Shown piece after piece: positions 1 through 6,221 of a stretch of DNA of 52,570 nucleotides; the first letter of the stretch is position 1, and the number at the start of each line of letters is the position of its first letter. The notes under the pieces are model-generated. The model saw only the letters and a program-made list of their open reading frames with translations, was not told the origin of the DNA and ran no database searches. Position numbers and translations under genes: made by a program. This DNA comes from CAZHAC01 sp964383855 (lineage in GTDB: Bacteria; Chloroflexota; Dormibacteria; Dormibacterales; Dormibacteraceae), in the NCBI GenBank assembly GCA_964383855.1, contig CAYLIP010000009.1:1-52570 (forward strand). Reading direction: 5' to 3'.

Positions 1-29
1 CATGACACGAGTGGTCTGCCACATGTCCA

Positions 30-326
30 GGCCACGTCCCGTCAAGTGGTGTAAGAACGACGACCACGTCATCCACCAACATCAGCTTGCAGCTGCGAGC
101 TCTGGCACCACCTCCTTCTCCTCGATGACGAAGGCCTGAGCCGCCTTCAGCGACTCGGCGCTGAGGTAGCGACGTCGACGGAGTTGACCCGCTCGCTCGA
201 GCGCTCGCCGTAGTCGGCGCCGCAGAGCTGCTGGGCCTCGGCGCCCATCAGCTCCTGCACGAACGTGGCGAGCATTTCGCGGAGCAGGTCGCCGGTTCGA
301 GGAAGCGTGCGCGATCCTCCTCCAAG
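30..326 (-). mobile_element. IS256-family transposase remnant with internal deletion
   Basis: On the minus strand, about 293-180 encodes the typical N-terminal part of IS256/Mutator transposases (LREMLATFVQELMGAEAQ, then CGADYGERSSERVNS). At about position 180 the frame changes and the next codons (180-82) read RRYLSAESLKAAQAF and end at a TGA at 82-84; this resembles the C-terminal tail of the same family (RRY[L/M]S...). The central catalytic part (DDE core) is absent, so the element is an internally deleted, frameshifted relic. Downstream of the stop, 31-56 reads as a GC-rich end ending in a GTGGTGTAAG-type sequence, compatible with an IS256 terminal repeat. I found no matching repeat at the other end, so that side looks truncated near 326. 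Family assignment of the N-terminal part is fairly firm; the tail and end sequence are inferred from memory of the family. Confidence 0.6.
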
Positions 327-339
327 CGATCGACGTGGC

Positions 340-810
340 CGCGGAGGTGGATGACCGATTTTTGGAGGCGTTGGCTCGATGCTGGGTGTAGCGAAGCCAT
401 GCTGGAGACCGGTGATCGATCGATGGCTGCCGAGCTCGCGCGGCGCGCTCTCGAGCTGGGCGTTGAGATGGATCATCGCTTCGTCATGCTCCGGGCGGTG
501 GGGCAACTTGCGTCAGTCGCGGCGACTGAGGACATGGCCTCCCGCGCGCTGCGGCTGGCGGCGGGGCGTTGACGCGTTTCGGGACACGACCGGCGCTCGG
601 GGGTTCGAGAAGTTCAGTTTCTGGTTCGGCCATGGCTGGTCAGAAAAGCTCGCGCGGATGCGCGAAATGGTCGGACCGACTCAGGCCGGCATCCTATGGG
701 AGGAGGGTGCCCGGCTCACCCTCAACCAGGCGGCATCGCTGGCGCTCAAGTCTGGGGTCGATGCGGCTGGGCATGTTGCCGCCCTGACCCTCGCTGATAC
801 TCGCCTCCGC
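340..810 (+). pseudogene. decayed C-terminal fragment of LuxR/ATPase-type regulator
   Basis: Frame 3 (351-571) gives a helical segment, AAELARRALELGVEMDHRF followed by RALRLAAG, and then stops at about 571. Frame 1 continues directly with VDAFRDTTGA and, further on, LWEEGARLTLNQAASLAL. The combined order (GLA..A..G..RAARLLGAAEALREA.G ... AW.EGRALSLEEA.A.AL) is the usual C-terminal tail of large ATPase-containing LuxR-type regulators and related TPR/cyclase proteins. The frame switch near 567 and the missing N-terminus (the sequence starts beside the IS256 relic) mark it as a pseudogene. The 3' end is not defined because the open frame simply runs on into the antisense of cysG. The identification rests on pattern memory and is moderate. 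Confidence 0.45.
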
Positions 811-830
811 CAACCCGGCAACGGTGATCG

Positions 831-2174
831 TCAGGCGGGCAGGCAGGCCGCCGCCTGCTCGCTCGGCGCGACCGCTCGCACCGCCGCGACCTCGCCGATG
901 ACCAGCGTCGCGGGTGCCTCCAGAGCCGCCGCGCGCACGGCCTCGGCGATGGCGCCGAGGGGCGCTCGGACCACCCGCTGGCCGGGCAGAGTCGCCTGAG
1001 CGACGACAGCGGCCGGGCGACCCCATCCGAGGACGGGCACGAGCTCCTGGGCGGTCTCGGCCAGCGAGGCGAGCCCCATCAGCACGACCAGCGTGTCCAC
1101 CGAGCCGGCGAGGGCGGCCAGGCGCGGCGTGGGTCCCCTGCCCTCGGTGCTCGCCGTGACGAATGCCACCGAGGTCGCGACGCCGCGCAGGGTGAGCGGG
1201 ATCCCGGCGGCGGCCGGCGCCGCGACGGCCGAGCTGACGCCGGGTACGACGGCGACGTCGATGCCCGCAGCGATCAGGAATTCCAGCTCCTCGCCGCCGC
1301 GACCGAACACGAACGGATCGCCGCCCTTCAGCCGGACCACGCGGCGGCCCGCCAGCGCGGCCTCGAGGAGGGCCCGGTTGATGTCTTCCTGGCGCGTGCT
1401 GGGACCGCCAGCGCGCTTGCCGACCGAGATCACCTCGGCGGTGGCCGGAGCGATCCGCAGGACTCCCGGCGGGACCAGCGCGTCGTGGAGCACGAGGTCG
1501 GCGTCGGCCAGCGCCTCGACAGCGGCCAGCGTGAGCAGGCCCTGGTCGCCAGGCCCGGCACCCACGAGCGTCACGCGCCCGGCCGGCGCTGATCCGTGCC
1601 GTGACGCCTCCTCCCGCGCCGCCCGCTCGGCGGCATCGGCGTCGCCGGCGGCGAGCAGCGCGCGGACGGGCGAGGCCAGGAGGCGCCGGTAGACCGCCGT
1701 CTGCTGCGCGATGGGGACCCCGCGGCGGCGGAGGTCGCGCCTGATCCGGCCGACGAGGCTCACGAACTCGCTCCACTCGGCGGGCAGCAGCGCTTCCAGC
1801 CGCCGGCGCAGCGCCGAGGCGAGGAATGGGCTCTCGCCGGCAGTGGAGATCGCGATCTGGAGGGGGTGGCGGTCGACCACCGCCGGCGCGATGAAGCGGC
1901 ACCAGTGGGTTCGGTCGAGGACGTTGACCAGGATCCCGCGGGCCTCCGCGTCCGCGTACACCCGGCGCCCGAGCTGGTCGTCGCCGCTGCAGTCGATCAC
2001 CACGCGGGCGCCATCCAGCAGCGAGGTGCGATAGTCGGGGCCTGCGACCTGGTCGACCTCGGCACCGCAGCGCCGGAGCGCGGCCGCCTTCTCGTCGGCG
2101 ACGCCGCCCTCGCCGACCACCACGCATCGCTCGTTCTCGAGGTCGACGAAGAGCGGATAGTAGCGCTTGCTCAC
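831..2174 (-). CDS. cysG: siroheme synthase (SAM uroporphyrinogen-III methyltransferase / precorrin-2 dehydrogenase-ferrochelatase)
   Basis: 447 aa, close to the usual length of the CysG fusion. Residues 1-200 are the Met8-like half with a Rossmann motif (VVGEGGVADEKAAAL) for NAD-dependent precorrin-2 oxidation and iron chelation. From about residue 205 comes the CobA/SUMT half, with LVGAGPGDQGLLT, VVRLKGGDPFVFGRGGEE and VVPGVSSAVAAPA, which bind SAM and uroporphyrinogen III. It makes siroheme, the cofactor of the sulfite reductase encoded two genes upstream. The GTG start at 2174 overlaps the cysH stop by 4 nt (GTGA), so it is translationally coupled and the last gene of the leftward sulfur operon. 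Nothing is missing from the catalytic motifs I can see. Confidence 0.93.
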   Translation of the reverse strand: MSKRYYPLFVDLENERCVVVGEGGVADEKAAALRRCGAEVDQVAGPDYRTSLLDGARVVIDCSGDDQLGRRVYADAEARGILVNVLDRTHWCRFIAPAVVDRHPLQIAISTAGESPFLASALRRRLEALLPAEWSEFVSLVGRIRRDLRRRGVPIAQQTAVYRRLLASPVRALLAAGDADAAERAAREEASRHGSAPAGRVTLVGAGPGDQGLLTLAAVEALADADLVLHDALVPPGVLRIAPATAEVISVGKRAGGPSTRQEDINRALLEAALAGRRVVRLKGGDPFVFGRGGEELEFLIAAGIDVAVVPGVSSAVAAPAAAGIPLTLRGVATSVAFVTASTEGRGPTPRLAALAGSVDTLVVLMGLASLAETAQELVPVLGWGRPAAVVAQATLPGQRVVRAPLGAIAEAVRAAALEAPATLVIGEVAAVRAVAPSEQAAACLPA

Positions 2175-2875
2175 TCAACGCTCCCGTGCAGCCCGCACTC
2201 CTTGACCGCGTCCTGCTCCCACCACCAGCGCCCCGCCCGCTCGTGCTCCCCCGGCCCGATCGCGCGGGTGCACGGCGCGCAGCCGATCGAGGCGTAGCCG
2301 CGCCCGTACAGCGGGTGGGCCTCCAATCCGTGCTCCTCCAGGTACGCCCAGACATCCCGGCGCGTCCACGCCGCGAGCGGCGCCACCTTGGCGATGTCAC
2401 CGTGCGCGTGGTCGACGCTCACCGCCGGCGTCTGCCGCCGTGCCGCCGACTGATCCCGGCGCAGGCCTGTCACCCACGCGTCGGCGCCCTGGAGCGCGCG
2501 CCGGAGCGGCAGCACCTTGCGGATGTGGCAGCACCGGTGCCGCAGCTCGACGGAGTCGCGGAACGCGTCCGGGCCATGGACGTCGACCAGCGCCGCCACC
2601 TCCGCCGGCTCCGGGTGCTGCACCTCGAGCGCGATGTCGAACCGCCGTCGCAGCGCGTGGATGTACCCGTGCGTCTCCTCGTGCAGACGGCCGGTGTCGA
2701 GGGTGATCACACGAGGGCGCGCCACGAGGCGGGAGGCCATGTGGATGAGGACGAGCGACTCCGCCTGGAAGCTGGCCACGAGCGCCACATCTCGGAACGA
2801 TGCGTAGGTCCAGGCGAGGAGCTCCTCGCCGTGCAGGCCCTCGGGCGTCTTTTCGCCGGCCGGGAGCGCGATCAC
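2171..2875 (-). CDS. cysH: adenylyl-sulfate (APS) reductase, thioredoxin dependent
   Basis: 234 aa. It reduces APS to sulfite and AMP with electrons from thioredoxin. The PP-loop-type N-terminal fold is followed by CC at residues 115-116 and C199-x2-C202, the four cysteines that hold the [4Fe-4S] cluster of APS reductases; plain PAPS reductases lack them. The catalytic Cys is in the C-terminal ECGLH (C227). The GTG start at 2875 is chosen because it forms a GTGA overlap with the stop of the sulfite reductase gene; longer frames upstream are antisense noise inside that gene. The cluster-binding cysteines predict use of APS directly, although the locus also encodes an APS kinase domain (cysNC). 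Confidence 0.92.
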   Translation of the reverse strand: MIALPAGEKTPEGLHGEELLAWTYASFRDVALVASFQAESLVLIHMASRLVARPRVITLDTGRLHEETHGYIHALRRRFDIALEVQHPEPAEVAALVDVHGPDAFRDSVELRHRCCHIRKVLPLRRALQGADAWVTGLRRDQSAARRQTPAVSVDHAHGDIAKVAPLAAWTRRDVWAYLEEHGLEAHPLYGRGYASIGCAPCTRAIGPGEHERAGRWWWEQDAVKECGLHGSVE

Positions 2876-4566
2876 GCCGACTCCTCCTGGGTGCCGGAGC
2901 TCAGGCGCGCGCTCAGCCGCTCCACGCCGACGCGCTGGCACCAGTCGCCAAAGCCCTCGCCGGCGTTCCGCTCGTCGGCGAAGGTGGCGAGCGGCCCTCG
3001 GAGCGCGGAGGCGAGCTCGGCGAGGGGAACGTTCCTCGCGTAAAGCGTGTTGAGGCGCGTCCCGTCGAAGTCGCCGCCCAGGTACACGTCGTATTTCCCG
3101 AGGGTTGTCCCCACGAACCCGACGTCGCCCAGATACGGGCGCGCGCAGCCGTTGGGGCATCCCGTCATGCGGTAGCTGATCCGTTCGCCCTCCAGGCCAA
3201 GCTCGTGGACGATCAGGTCGATCTGCCGGATCACCGCCGGCAGCACGCGCTCGGACTCCGCAACCGCGAGGCCGCAGGTCGGGATGGCGGGGCAGGCCAT
3301 GGAGTGGCGGCGCGCCGGCCCCACCTCCTCCGACAGCTCCACGCCGTGGCGCCGCAGCGCCGCCTCGATCGCGCCCCGATCGGCCGCATCGACGCCGGCG
3401 AGGATCACGTTCTGCTGCGCGGTCAGCCAGAGCGTCGGCCGGAAGCGTTCCACGATGCGCCGGAGCGCCGTCCGCAGTCGCATCGCGCCCGAGTCCTGGA
3501 TGCGGCCGTTCTCGACGAAGAGCCCGTAGAAGAACCGCCCGTCGCCCTGCTCCTGCCAGCCCAGATGGTCCTCGACCGGGGCCGACCGCAGCGTCCGGTA
3601 CGGCTGGAGAGCGAACGAGATCCGCGCCTGGACCTGCTCGCGAAACCACGCCATGCCCCGCTCAGCGATCAGGTACTTGAGCCGCGCATGCCGCCGGTTC
3701 TCGCGGTCGCCCAGGTCGCGCTGCGCCTTCACCACCGCGCGCGCCAGCTCGACGGCCTGGTCGGCGGTCACGAACCCGAGCGGCTGAGCGACGGCGGGAT
3801 AGGTCTCCGGCTTGTTATGCGTCCGCCCGAGGCCGCCGCCGGCGACGACGTTGAAGCCCGCGAGGCGGCCATCGGGTCCGGCCACTGCGATCAGGCCGAG
3901 GTCGTTCGAGTACACGTCGATGCAGTTGTCGCCCTCGATCGCGACGCCGACCTTGAACTTCCGGGGCAGGTAGGCGTCGCCGTAGAGGTCGTCGACGGGG
4001 TCGACCGGCGCGCCCTCCACGGTCTGCCGCTCGCCGTCGATCCAGATTTCGTGGTAGGCGCCGGTGGTCGGCGTCAGCGCCGGGACGATCTCGGCGAGGG
4101 TCGCCTGGACGTCGGCGCGGAGCTCGTCTTCCAGCGGCGCCGGGCAGCACATCACGTTGCGGACCTGGTCTCCGCATCCCCCCAGAGTCGTCATCAGGCT
4201 CTCGTTGATCGCCCTGATCGACGCCTGGAGATCGCCCTTCAGCACCCCGTGGAGCTGGAAGTCCTGGCGCGTCGTGATGCGCAGCGTCCCGTTGCCCCAG
4301 CGGCCGGCGATGTCGTCGTGGGCGAGGTAGCCCTCGGGGCTGACGCGACCGCCGGGAATCCGGGTGCGGATCATCATCTGGTAGTGACGGTCGAGGCCCT
4401 GCGCGCGGGCCTGCTTTCGAAGGTCCCGGTCGTCCTGCTGATAGACGCCGTGGAACTTCAGCACCTGTGTCGCCTCGTCCGTGAACCGCACCTGGCCGTT
4501 CGCCAGCTCCTCGGCGAGGGTCCCGCGCAGCTGCCGGCTCTGCCGCTTGATGTCCTCCACACCCAT
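2872..4566 (-). CDS. cysI: assimilatory sulfite reductase, siroheme/[4Fe-4S] hemoprotein
   Basis: 564 aa. It catalyses the six-electron reduction of sulfite to sulfide. The N-terminal KFHGVYQQDDRD motif is typical of the CysI-type hemoprotein. The siroheme and cluster ligands are in CPAIPTCGLAVAE (about residue 423) and TGCPNGCARPYLGDVG (about residue 468). RITTRQDFQLHG marks the first parachain. The ATG at 4566 has GAGGAGAG a few bases upstream. No flavoprotein CysJ gene is visible, so electrons may come from ferredoxin or from a reductase elsewhere; this separates a CysI-like fold from the E. coli NADPH complex. A nitrite reductase role is less likely given that the neighbours are cysH, cysG, cysD and cysN. 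Confidence 0.92.
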   Translation of the reverse strand: MGVEDIKRQSRQLRGTLAEELANGQVRFTDEATQVLKFHGVYQQDDRDLRKQARAQGLDRHYQMMIRTRIPGGRVSPEGYLAHDDIAGRWGNGTLRITTRQDFQLHGVLKGDLQASIRAINESLMTTLGGCGDQVRNVMCCPAPLEDELRADVQATLAEIVPALTPTTGAYHEIWIDGERQTVEGAPVDPVDDLYGDAYLPRKFKVGVAIEGDNCIDVYSNDLGLIAVAGPDGRLAGFNVVAGGGLGRTHNKPETYPAVAQPLGFVTADQAVELARAVVKAQRDLGDRENRRHARLKYLIAERGMAWFREQVQARISFALQPYRTLRSAPVEDHLGWQEQGDGRFFYGLFVENGRIQDSGAMRLRTALRRIVERFRPTLWLTAQQNVILAGVDAADRGAIEAALRRHGVELSEEVGPARRHSMACPAIPTCGLAVAESERVLPAVIRQIDLIVHELGLEGERISYRMTGCPNGCARPYLGDVGFVGTTLGKYDVYLGGDFDGTRLNTLYARNVPLAELASALRGPLATFADERNAGEGFGDWCQRVGVERLSARLSSGTQEESA

Positions 4567-4578
4567 GCGCGTCTCTCC

Positions 4579-5355
4579 TCAGATCAGCCGCGCGGCGACG
4601 GCCCAGACCGCCACCAGCACGGTTCCCTTGACGACTCGCGACGGCAGCCTCGCGGCCAGCCGGCTCCCGATCACGACGCCCGGGATCGACCCCACGAGCA
4701 GTGGCACGAGCACGCCGGTGTCGACCCGTCCGCCGGCCAGGTAGACGGGCGCGGTGACGGCCGCCATCAGGGCGGCGTGCGCCACGTCCGTCCCGACCAG
4801 GGGCCCGATCGCGAGCGGCGTGAGCACGACCAGCGCAGCCACCGCGATCGAGCCGCTGCCGACGCTGGTGATGGCGAAGATGATGCCCAGCGCCGCCCCG
4901 ACCGGGACCAGTGCGGGGCCGGGAAGGGGCCGCCCGAGCGGCCGGATCAGCCCCAGCAGGCGCAGGGTCATCACGGTCGCCGAGAGCAGGACGGCGAGGG
5001 CGACCAGGCGCTGCGTCACACCCTCCGAGAGGACGTGCCTGCCGGCCGAGTTGACCCAGACCGCGGCCCCGAACGCCGAAGGCACACTGCCGGCGGCCAG
5101 CCAGAGGACGGCTCTCCGGTCGACCGTCCCCTGCCGCAGATGCTGCGCGCCGCCCACCAGCTTGGTGACCAGCGAAAAGCCGAGGGAGGTGCCGACGGCG
5201 ACCGTCGGGGCGATGCGCAGCCACAGGATCAGGAGCGGCGTGAGGACGACGCCGCCGCCCACGCCCGACAGGCCGAGGGCAACGCCCAGGCCGAAGCCGG
5301 CGGCGATGATCAGGAGGGTCGAATCGAGGGTCGGCGGGAGGCCCGGGATCAGCAT
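4579..5355 (-). CDS. TauE/SafE family sulfite/anion exporter
   Basis: 258 aa integral membrane protein. Repeated hydrophobic segments of about 20 residues and the glycine-rich signatures GLGVALGLSGVGGG near the N-terminus and ITSVGSGSIAVA in the second half are the duplicated TauE/SafE (DUF81) motifs. It sits 12 nt before the sulfite reductase gene, so export of sulfite or another sulfur oxyanion, or sulfate uptake, is the likely job. I chose ATG 5355 because AAGGA lies 7 nt upstream; an in-frame start at 5397 would run through a predicted RNA hairpin in the leader region. It is the first structural gene behind a cysteine-type leader peptide. Substrate is inferred from context only. Confidence 0.8.
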   Translation of the reverse strand: MLIPGLPPTLDSTLLIIAAGFGLGVALGLSGVGGGVVLTPLLILWLRIAPTVAVGTSLGFSLVTKLVGGAQHLRQGTVDRRAVLWLAAGSVPSAFGAAVWVNSAGRHVLSEGVTQRLVALAVLLSATVMTLRLLGLIRPLGRPLPGPALVPVGAALGIIFAITSVGSGSIAVAALVVLTPLAIGPLVGTDVAHAALMAAVTAPVYLAGGRVDTGVLVPLLVGSIPGVVIGSRLAARLPSRVVKGTVLVAVWAVAARLI

Positions 5356-5382
5356 CAGTCGTTCCTTAAATCGGTTGGCGGC

Positions 5383-5416
5383 CGTGGCCGGTGCCACGGA
5401 GGGGCAGCGTTGGCAC
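5383..5416 (-). promoter_or_regulatory. candidate attenuator: two mutually exclusive hairpins after leader ORF
   Basis: Between the leader-ORF stop and the exporter start the minus strand can form hairpin X (arms 5411-5416 and 5391-5396, GTGCCA/TGGCAC) or hairpin Y (arms 5393-5398 and 5383-5388, CGTGGC-4 nt loop-GCCACG). They share 5393-5396, so only one can form. X begins 5 nt after the leader stop codon and would be covered by a ribosome that reaches the stop, leaving Y to form. No run of U follows Y, so termination would need Rho or the effect would be on translation. The pairing is visible; the mechanism is inferred. Confidence 0.4.
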
Positions 5417-5421
5417 GTGCC

Positions 5422-5511
5422 CTAGCGACAGATGCAGGTCGACGCCCGGCCGAAGTCGACGACGCGCCGGCGCGTGAGCGCCAGGGGGCGGCGGGACATC
5501 GGCTTGAGCAT
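5422..5511 (-). CDS. cysteine-type leader peptide (29 aa)
   Basis: A 29-residue ORF, too short for usual gene callers. After MLKP it reads MSRRPLALTRRRVVDFGR and then ASTCICR-stop. This matches the actinobacterial sulfur-operon leader-peptide pattern L.xRR.VDL.R..S..CR: basic arginines, VD, and Cys codons next to the stop. Cys codons are TGC (codon 26) and TGT (codon 28). The ATG lies 6 nt after a TAGGTT -10 box, so the peptide would be translated from a leaderless mRNA, as described for polycysteine leader ORFs in mycobacteria. The likely role is to sense Cys-tRNA and control the exporter, sulfite reductase, APS reductase and siroheme synthase genes downstream. VDF replaces the commoner VDL. 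Confidence 0.72.
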   Translation of the reverse strand: MLKPMSRRPLALTRRRVVDFGRASTCICR

Positions 5512-5517
5512 GAACGC

Positions 5518-5547
5518 AACCTAAGGTGACGTCGCTGCACGCCGCAA
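5518..5547 (-). promoter_or_regulatory. promoter of the leftward sulfur operon
   Basis: Minus strand: -10 TAGGTT at 5518-5523 and a TTGCGG -35-like hexamer at 5542-5547, spacer 18 nt. The -10 ends 6 nt before the ATG of the leader peptide, putting the predicted transcription start at or next to that A. The -10 is a standard TANNNT form; the -35 matches only TTG plus partial positions. Confidence 0.5.
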
Positions 5548-5557
5548 CCGGCGCCGT

Positions 5558-5575
5558 GTCCCCTTCTTGGGGGAC
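5558..5575. promoter_or_regulatory. dyad 1, GTCCC-N8-GGGAC
   Basis: Perfect inverted repeat GTCCC at 5558-5562 and GGGAC at 5571-5575. An 18-bp dyad fits a dimeric HTH regulator. Its centre is about 55 bp upstream of the predicted leftward start site. It is one of two copies with identical architecture in the divergent sulfur control region. Confidence 0.5.
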
Positions 5576-5587
5576 CCGCACCTTGGC

Positions 5588-5607
5588 CGTCCCCACAAGT
5601 TGGGACG
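5588..5607. promoter_or_regulatory. dyad 2, GTCCC-N8-GGGAC
   Basis: Second inverted repeat: GTCCC at 5589-5593 and GGGAC at 5602-5606, extended by one more C/G pair on each side. It has the same 8-nt spacing as dyad 1 and lies 31 bp from it centre to centre, about three helical turns. Its centre is about 47 bp upstream of the predicted rightward start, a usual activator position. The LuxR-type protein encoded at 5781 is the obvious candidate to bind here, by context only. Confidence 0.5.
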
Positions 5608-5630
5608 CGGATCGACCATCGGCGCGCTGC

Positions 5631-5636
5631 TACGCT
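5631..5636 (+). promoter_or_regulatory. -10 box of the rightward sulfur operon
   Basis: TACGCT (TANNNT form) ends 8 nt before the ATG of the rightward leader ORF, so that ORF would be leaderless or nearly so. No good -35 hexamer is seen at 16-18 nt upstream, which fits a promoter that depends on an activator bound at the dyads just upstream. Confidence 0.4.
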
Positions 5637-5644
5637 GGGCGGGC

Positions 5645-5725
5645 ATGTCGGTGACGTTGCGGTGCCTGCGCAGCGACCTCTCCTCCTTCGGCTGTCGACC
5701 GAAGTCTTGCGTGCGCCGCGACTGA
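5645..5725 (+). CDS. putative leader peptide with three Cys codons (26 aa)
   Basis: A 26-residue ORF that starts 8 nt after a TANNNT box and ends 20 nt before an intrinsic terminator. It carries Cys at codons 7 (TGC), 17 (TGT) and 22 (TGC) and ends CVRRD. It does not follow the VDL..R leader pattern of the leftward side, so the case for it rests on position: promoter, short Cys-bearing ORF, terminator, regulator start. A hairpin CTTCGG-7 nt-CCGAAG spans codons 14-20 with the Cys17 codon in its loop. It could be the translated part of a cysteine-responsive attenuator for the cysD-cysNC operon. Whether it is translated is unknown. Confidence 0.4.
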   Translation: MSVTLRCLRSDLSSFGCRPKSCVRRD

Positions 5726-5745
5726 ACCTGGTTTCGCGCTCACCC

Positions 5746-5780
5746 AAGGCTCCCGCCAGCGCCGGGGGCCTTTTCTTTTT
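5746..5780 (+). terminator. intrinsic terminator directly before the LuxR-type gene (attenuator)
   Basis: The arms AAGGCTCCCG (5746-5755) and CGGGGGCCTT (5763-5772) pair over 10 bp with one G-U pair and a 7-nt loop, followed by TTCTTTTT (5773-5780). This is a textbook Rho-independent terminator. It abuts the ATG at 5781, so it lies inside the transcription unit and any purine-rich ribosome site for that gene is buried in the stem. This makes it a likely regulated terminator rather than the end of an operon. I did not find a convincing anti-terminator. Confidence 0.8.
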
Positions 5781-6221
5781 ATGGCTCACTCGAAGATCAC
5801 CGTTTCGAACATCACCGGACCTCGCGATCTCGCGAAGGTGTTCGAGGTTGCCTCGCGCCTGGAGGTGCACCTGCACGCCGGCCGTCTCCACGCGCACACC
5901 GCCGTTCTCGAGCTCGAGCCGGACGCGCCCGTCGAGGAGCTGGTCCGGCTGCTCGAAGCGCATTCGCTGAAGGTCGTGGTCGCGCCCGGCGACCACCTCG
6001 CCGACGTGCTGTCGCCGCGCGAGGCCGAGCTCATGTCGTTGCTCACGGCCGGGCTGCAGGTGAAGGAGATTGCGCGCGAGATGGGCGTCCAGACGCACAC
6101 CGCGCGCGAGTACTGGCTGCGGGTCAAGCGCAAGTGGGACGTCAAGACGGTCGCCCAGGCCGTCGCGCTCTGGCAGGACCACAAGGACTCAGGACATGGC
6201 GGCGCGCATCGAGATCACTGA
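5781..6221 (+). CDS. stand-alone LuxR-type HTH regulator of the sulfur locus
   Basis: 146 aa. Residues 78-131 form a GerE/LuxR DNA-binding domain (LSPREAELMSLLTAGLQVKE, then IAREMGVQTHTAREY). Residues 1-70 form a small alpha/beta domain that I do not recognise; it is not a receiver, PAS or autoinducer-binding domain by length or motif. There is no phosphoacceptor Asp pattern. The gene opens the rightward operon, sits right behind an intrinsic terminator and overlaps cysD by 26 nt. It probably regulates sulfate assimilation, perhaps through the paired dyads at 5558-5607. No good ribosome site is visible apart from Gs buried in the terminator stem. The HTH assignment is firm; its targets are inferred. 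Confidence 0.75.
   Translation: MAHSKITVSNITGPRDLAKVFEVASRLEVHLHAGRLHAHTAVLELEPDAPVEELVRLLEAHSLKVVVAPGDHLADVLSPREAELMSLLTAGLQVKEIAREMGVQTHTAREYWLRVKRKWDVKTVAQAVALWQDHKDSGHGGAHRDH

Noticed and set aside
667..678. TGGTCGGACC, a match to the FadR-type core
   Set aside because: It lies inside the decayed coding fragment with no promoter or intact gene nearby, so it is most likely chance in GC-rich DNA.
694..2400. 568-codon open frame overlapping cysG in another frame
   Set aside because: Arg/Gly-rich low-complexity translation without motifs; cysG explains the region fully.
2800..5529. 909-codon open frame opposite the sulfur operon
   Set aside because: It is antisense to four well-recognised genes, has the biased Arg/Ala/Gly/Asp composition typical of GC-rich shadow frames and shows no domain.
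5645..5770. Anti-terminator pairing for the rightward attenuator
   Set aside because: I looked for a segment complementary to the 5' arm of the terminator. The best match (GCTGGGCGGG just before the leader ATG) would be upstream of the predicted transcription start, so I do not claim it.
5662..5970. 102-codon frame overlapping the leader region and the LuxR-type gene
   Set aside because: It crosses the terminator, has Arg/Ser-rich shadow composition and competes with a gene that has a clear HTH domain.
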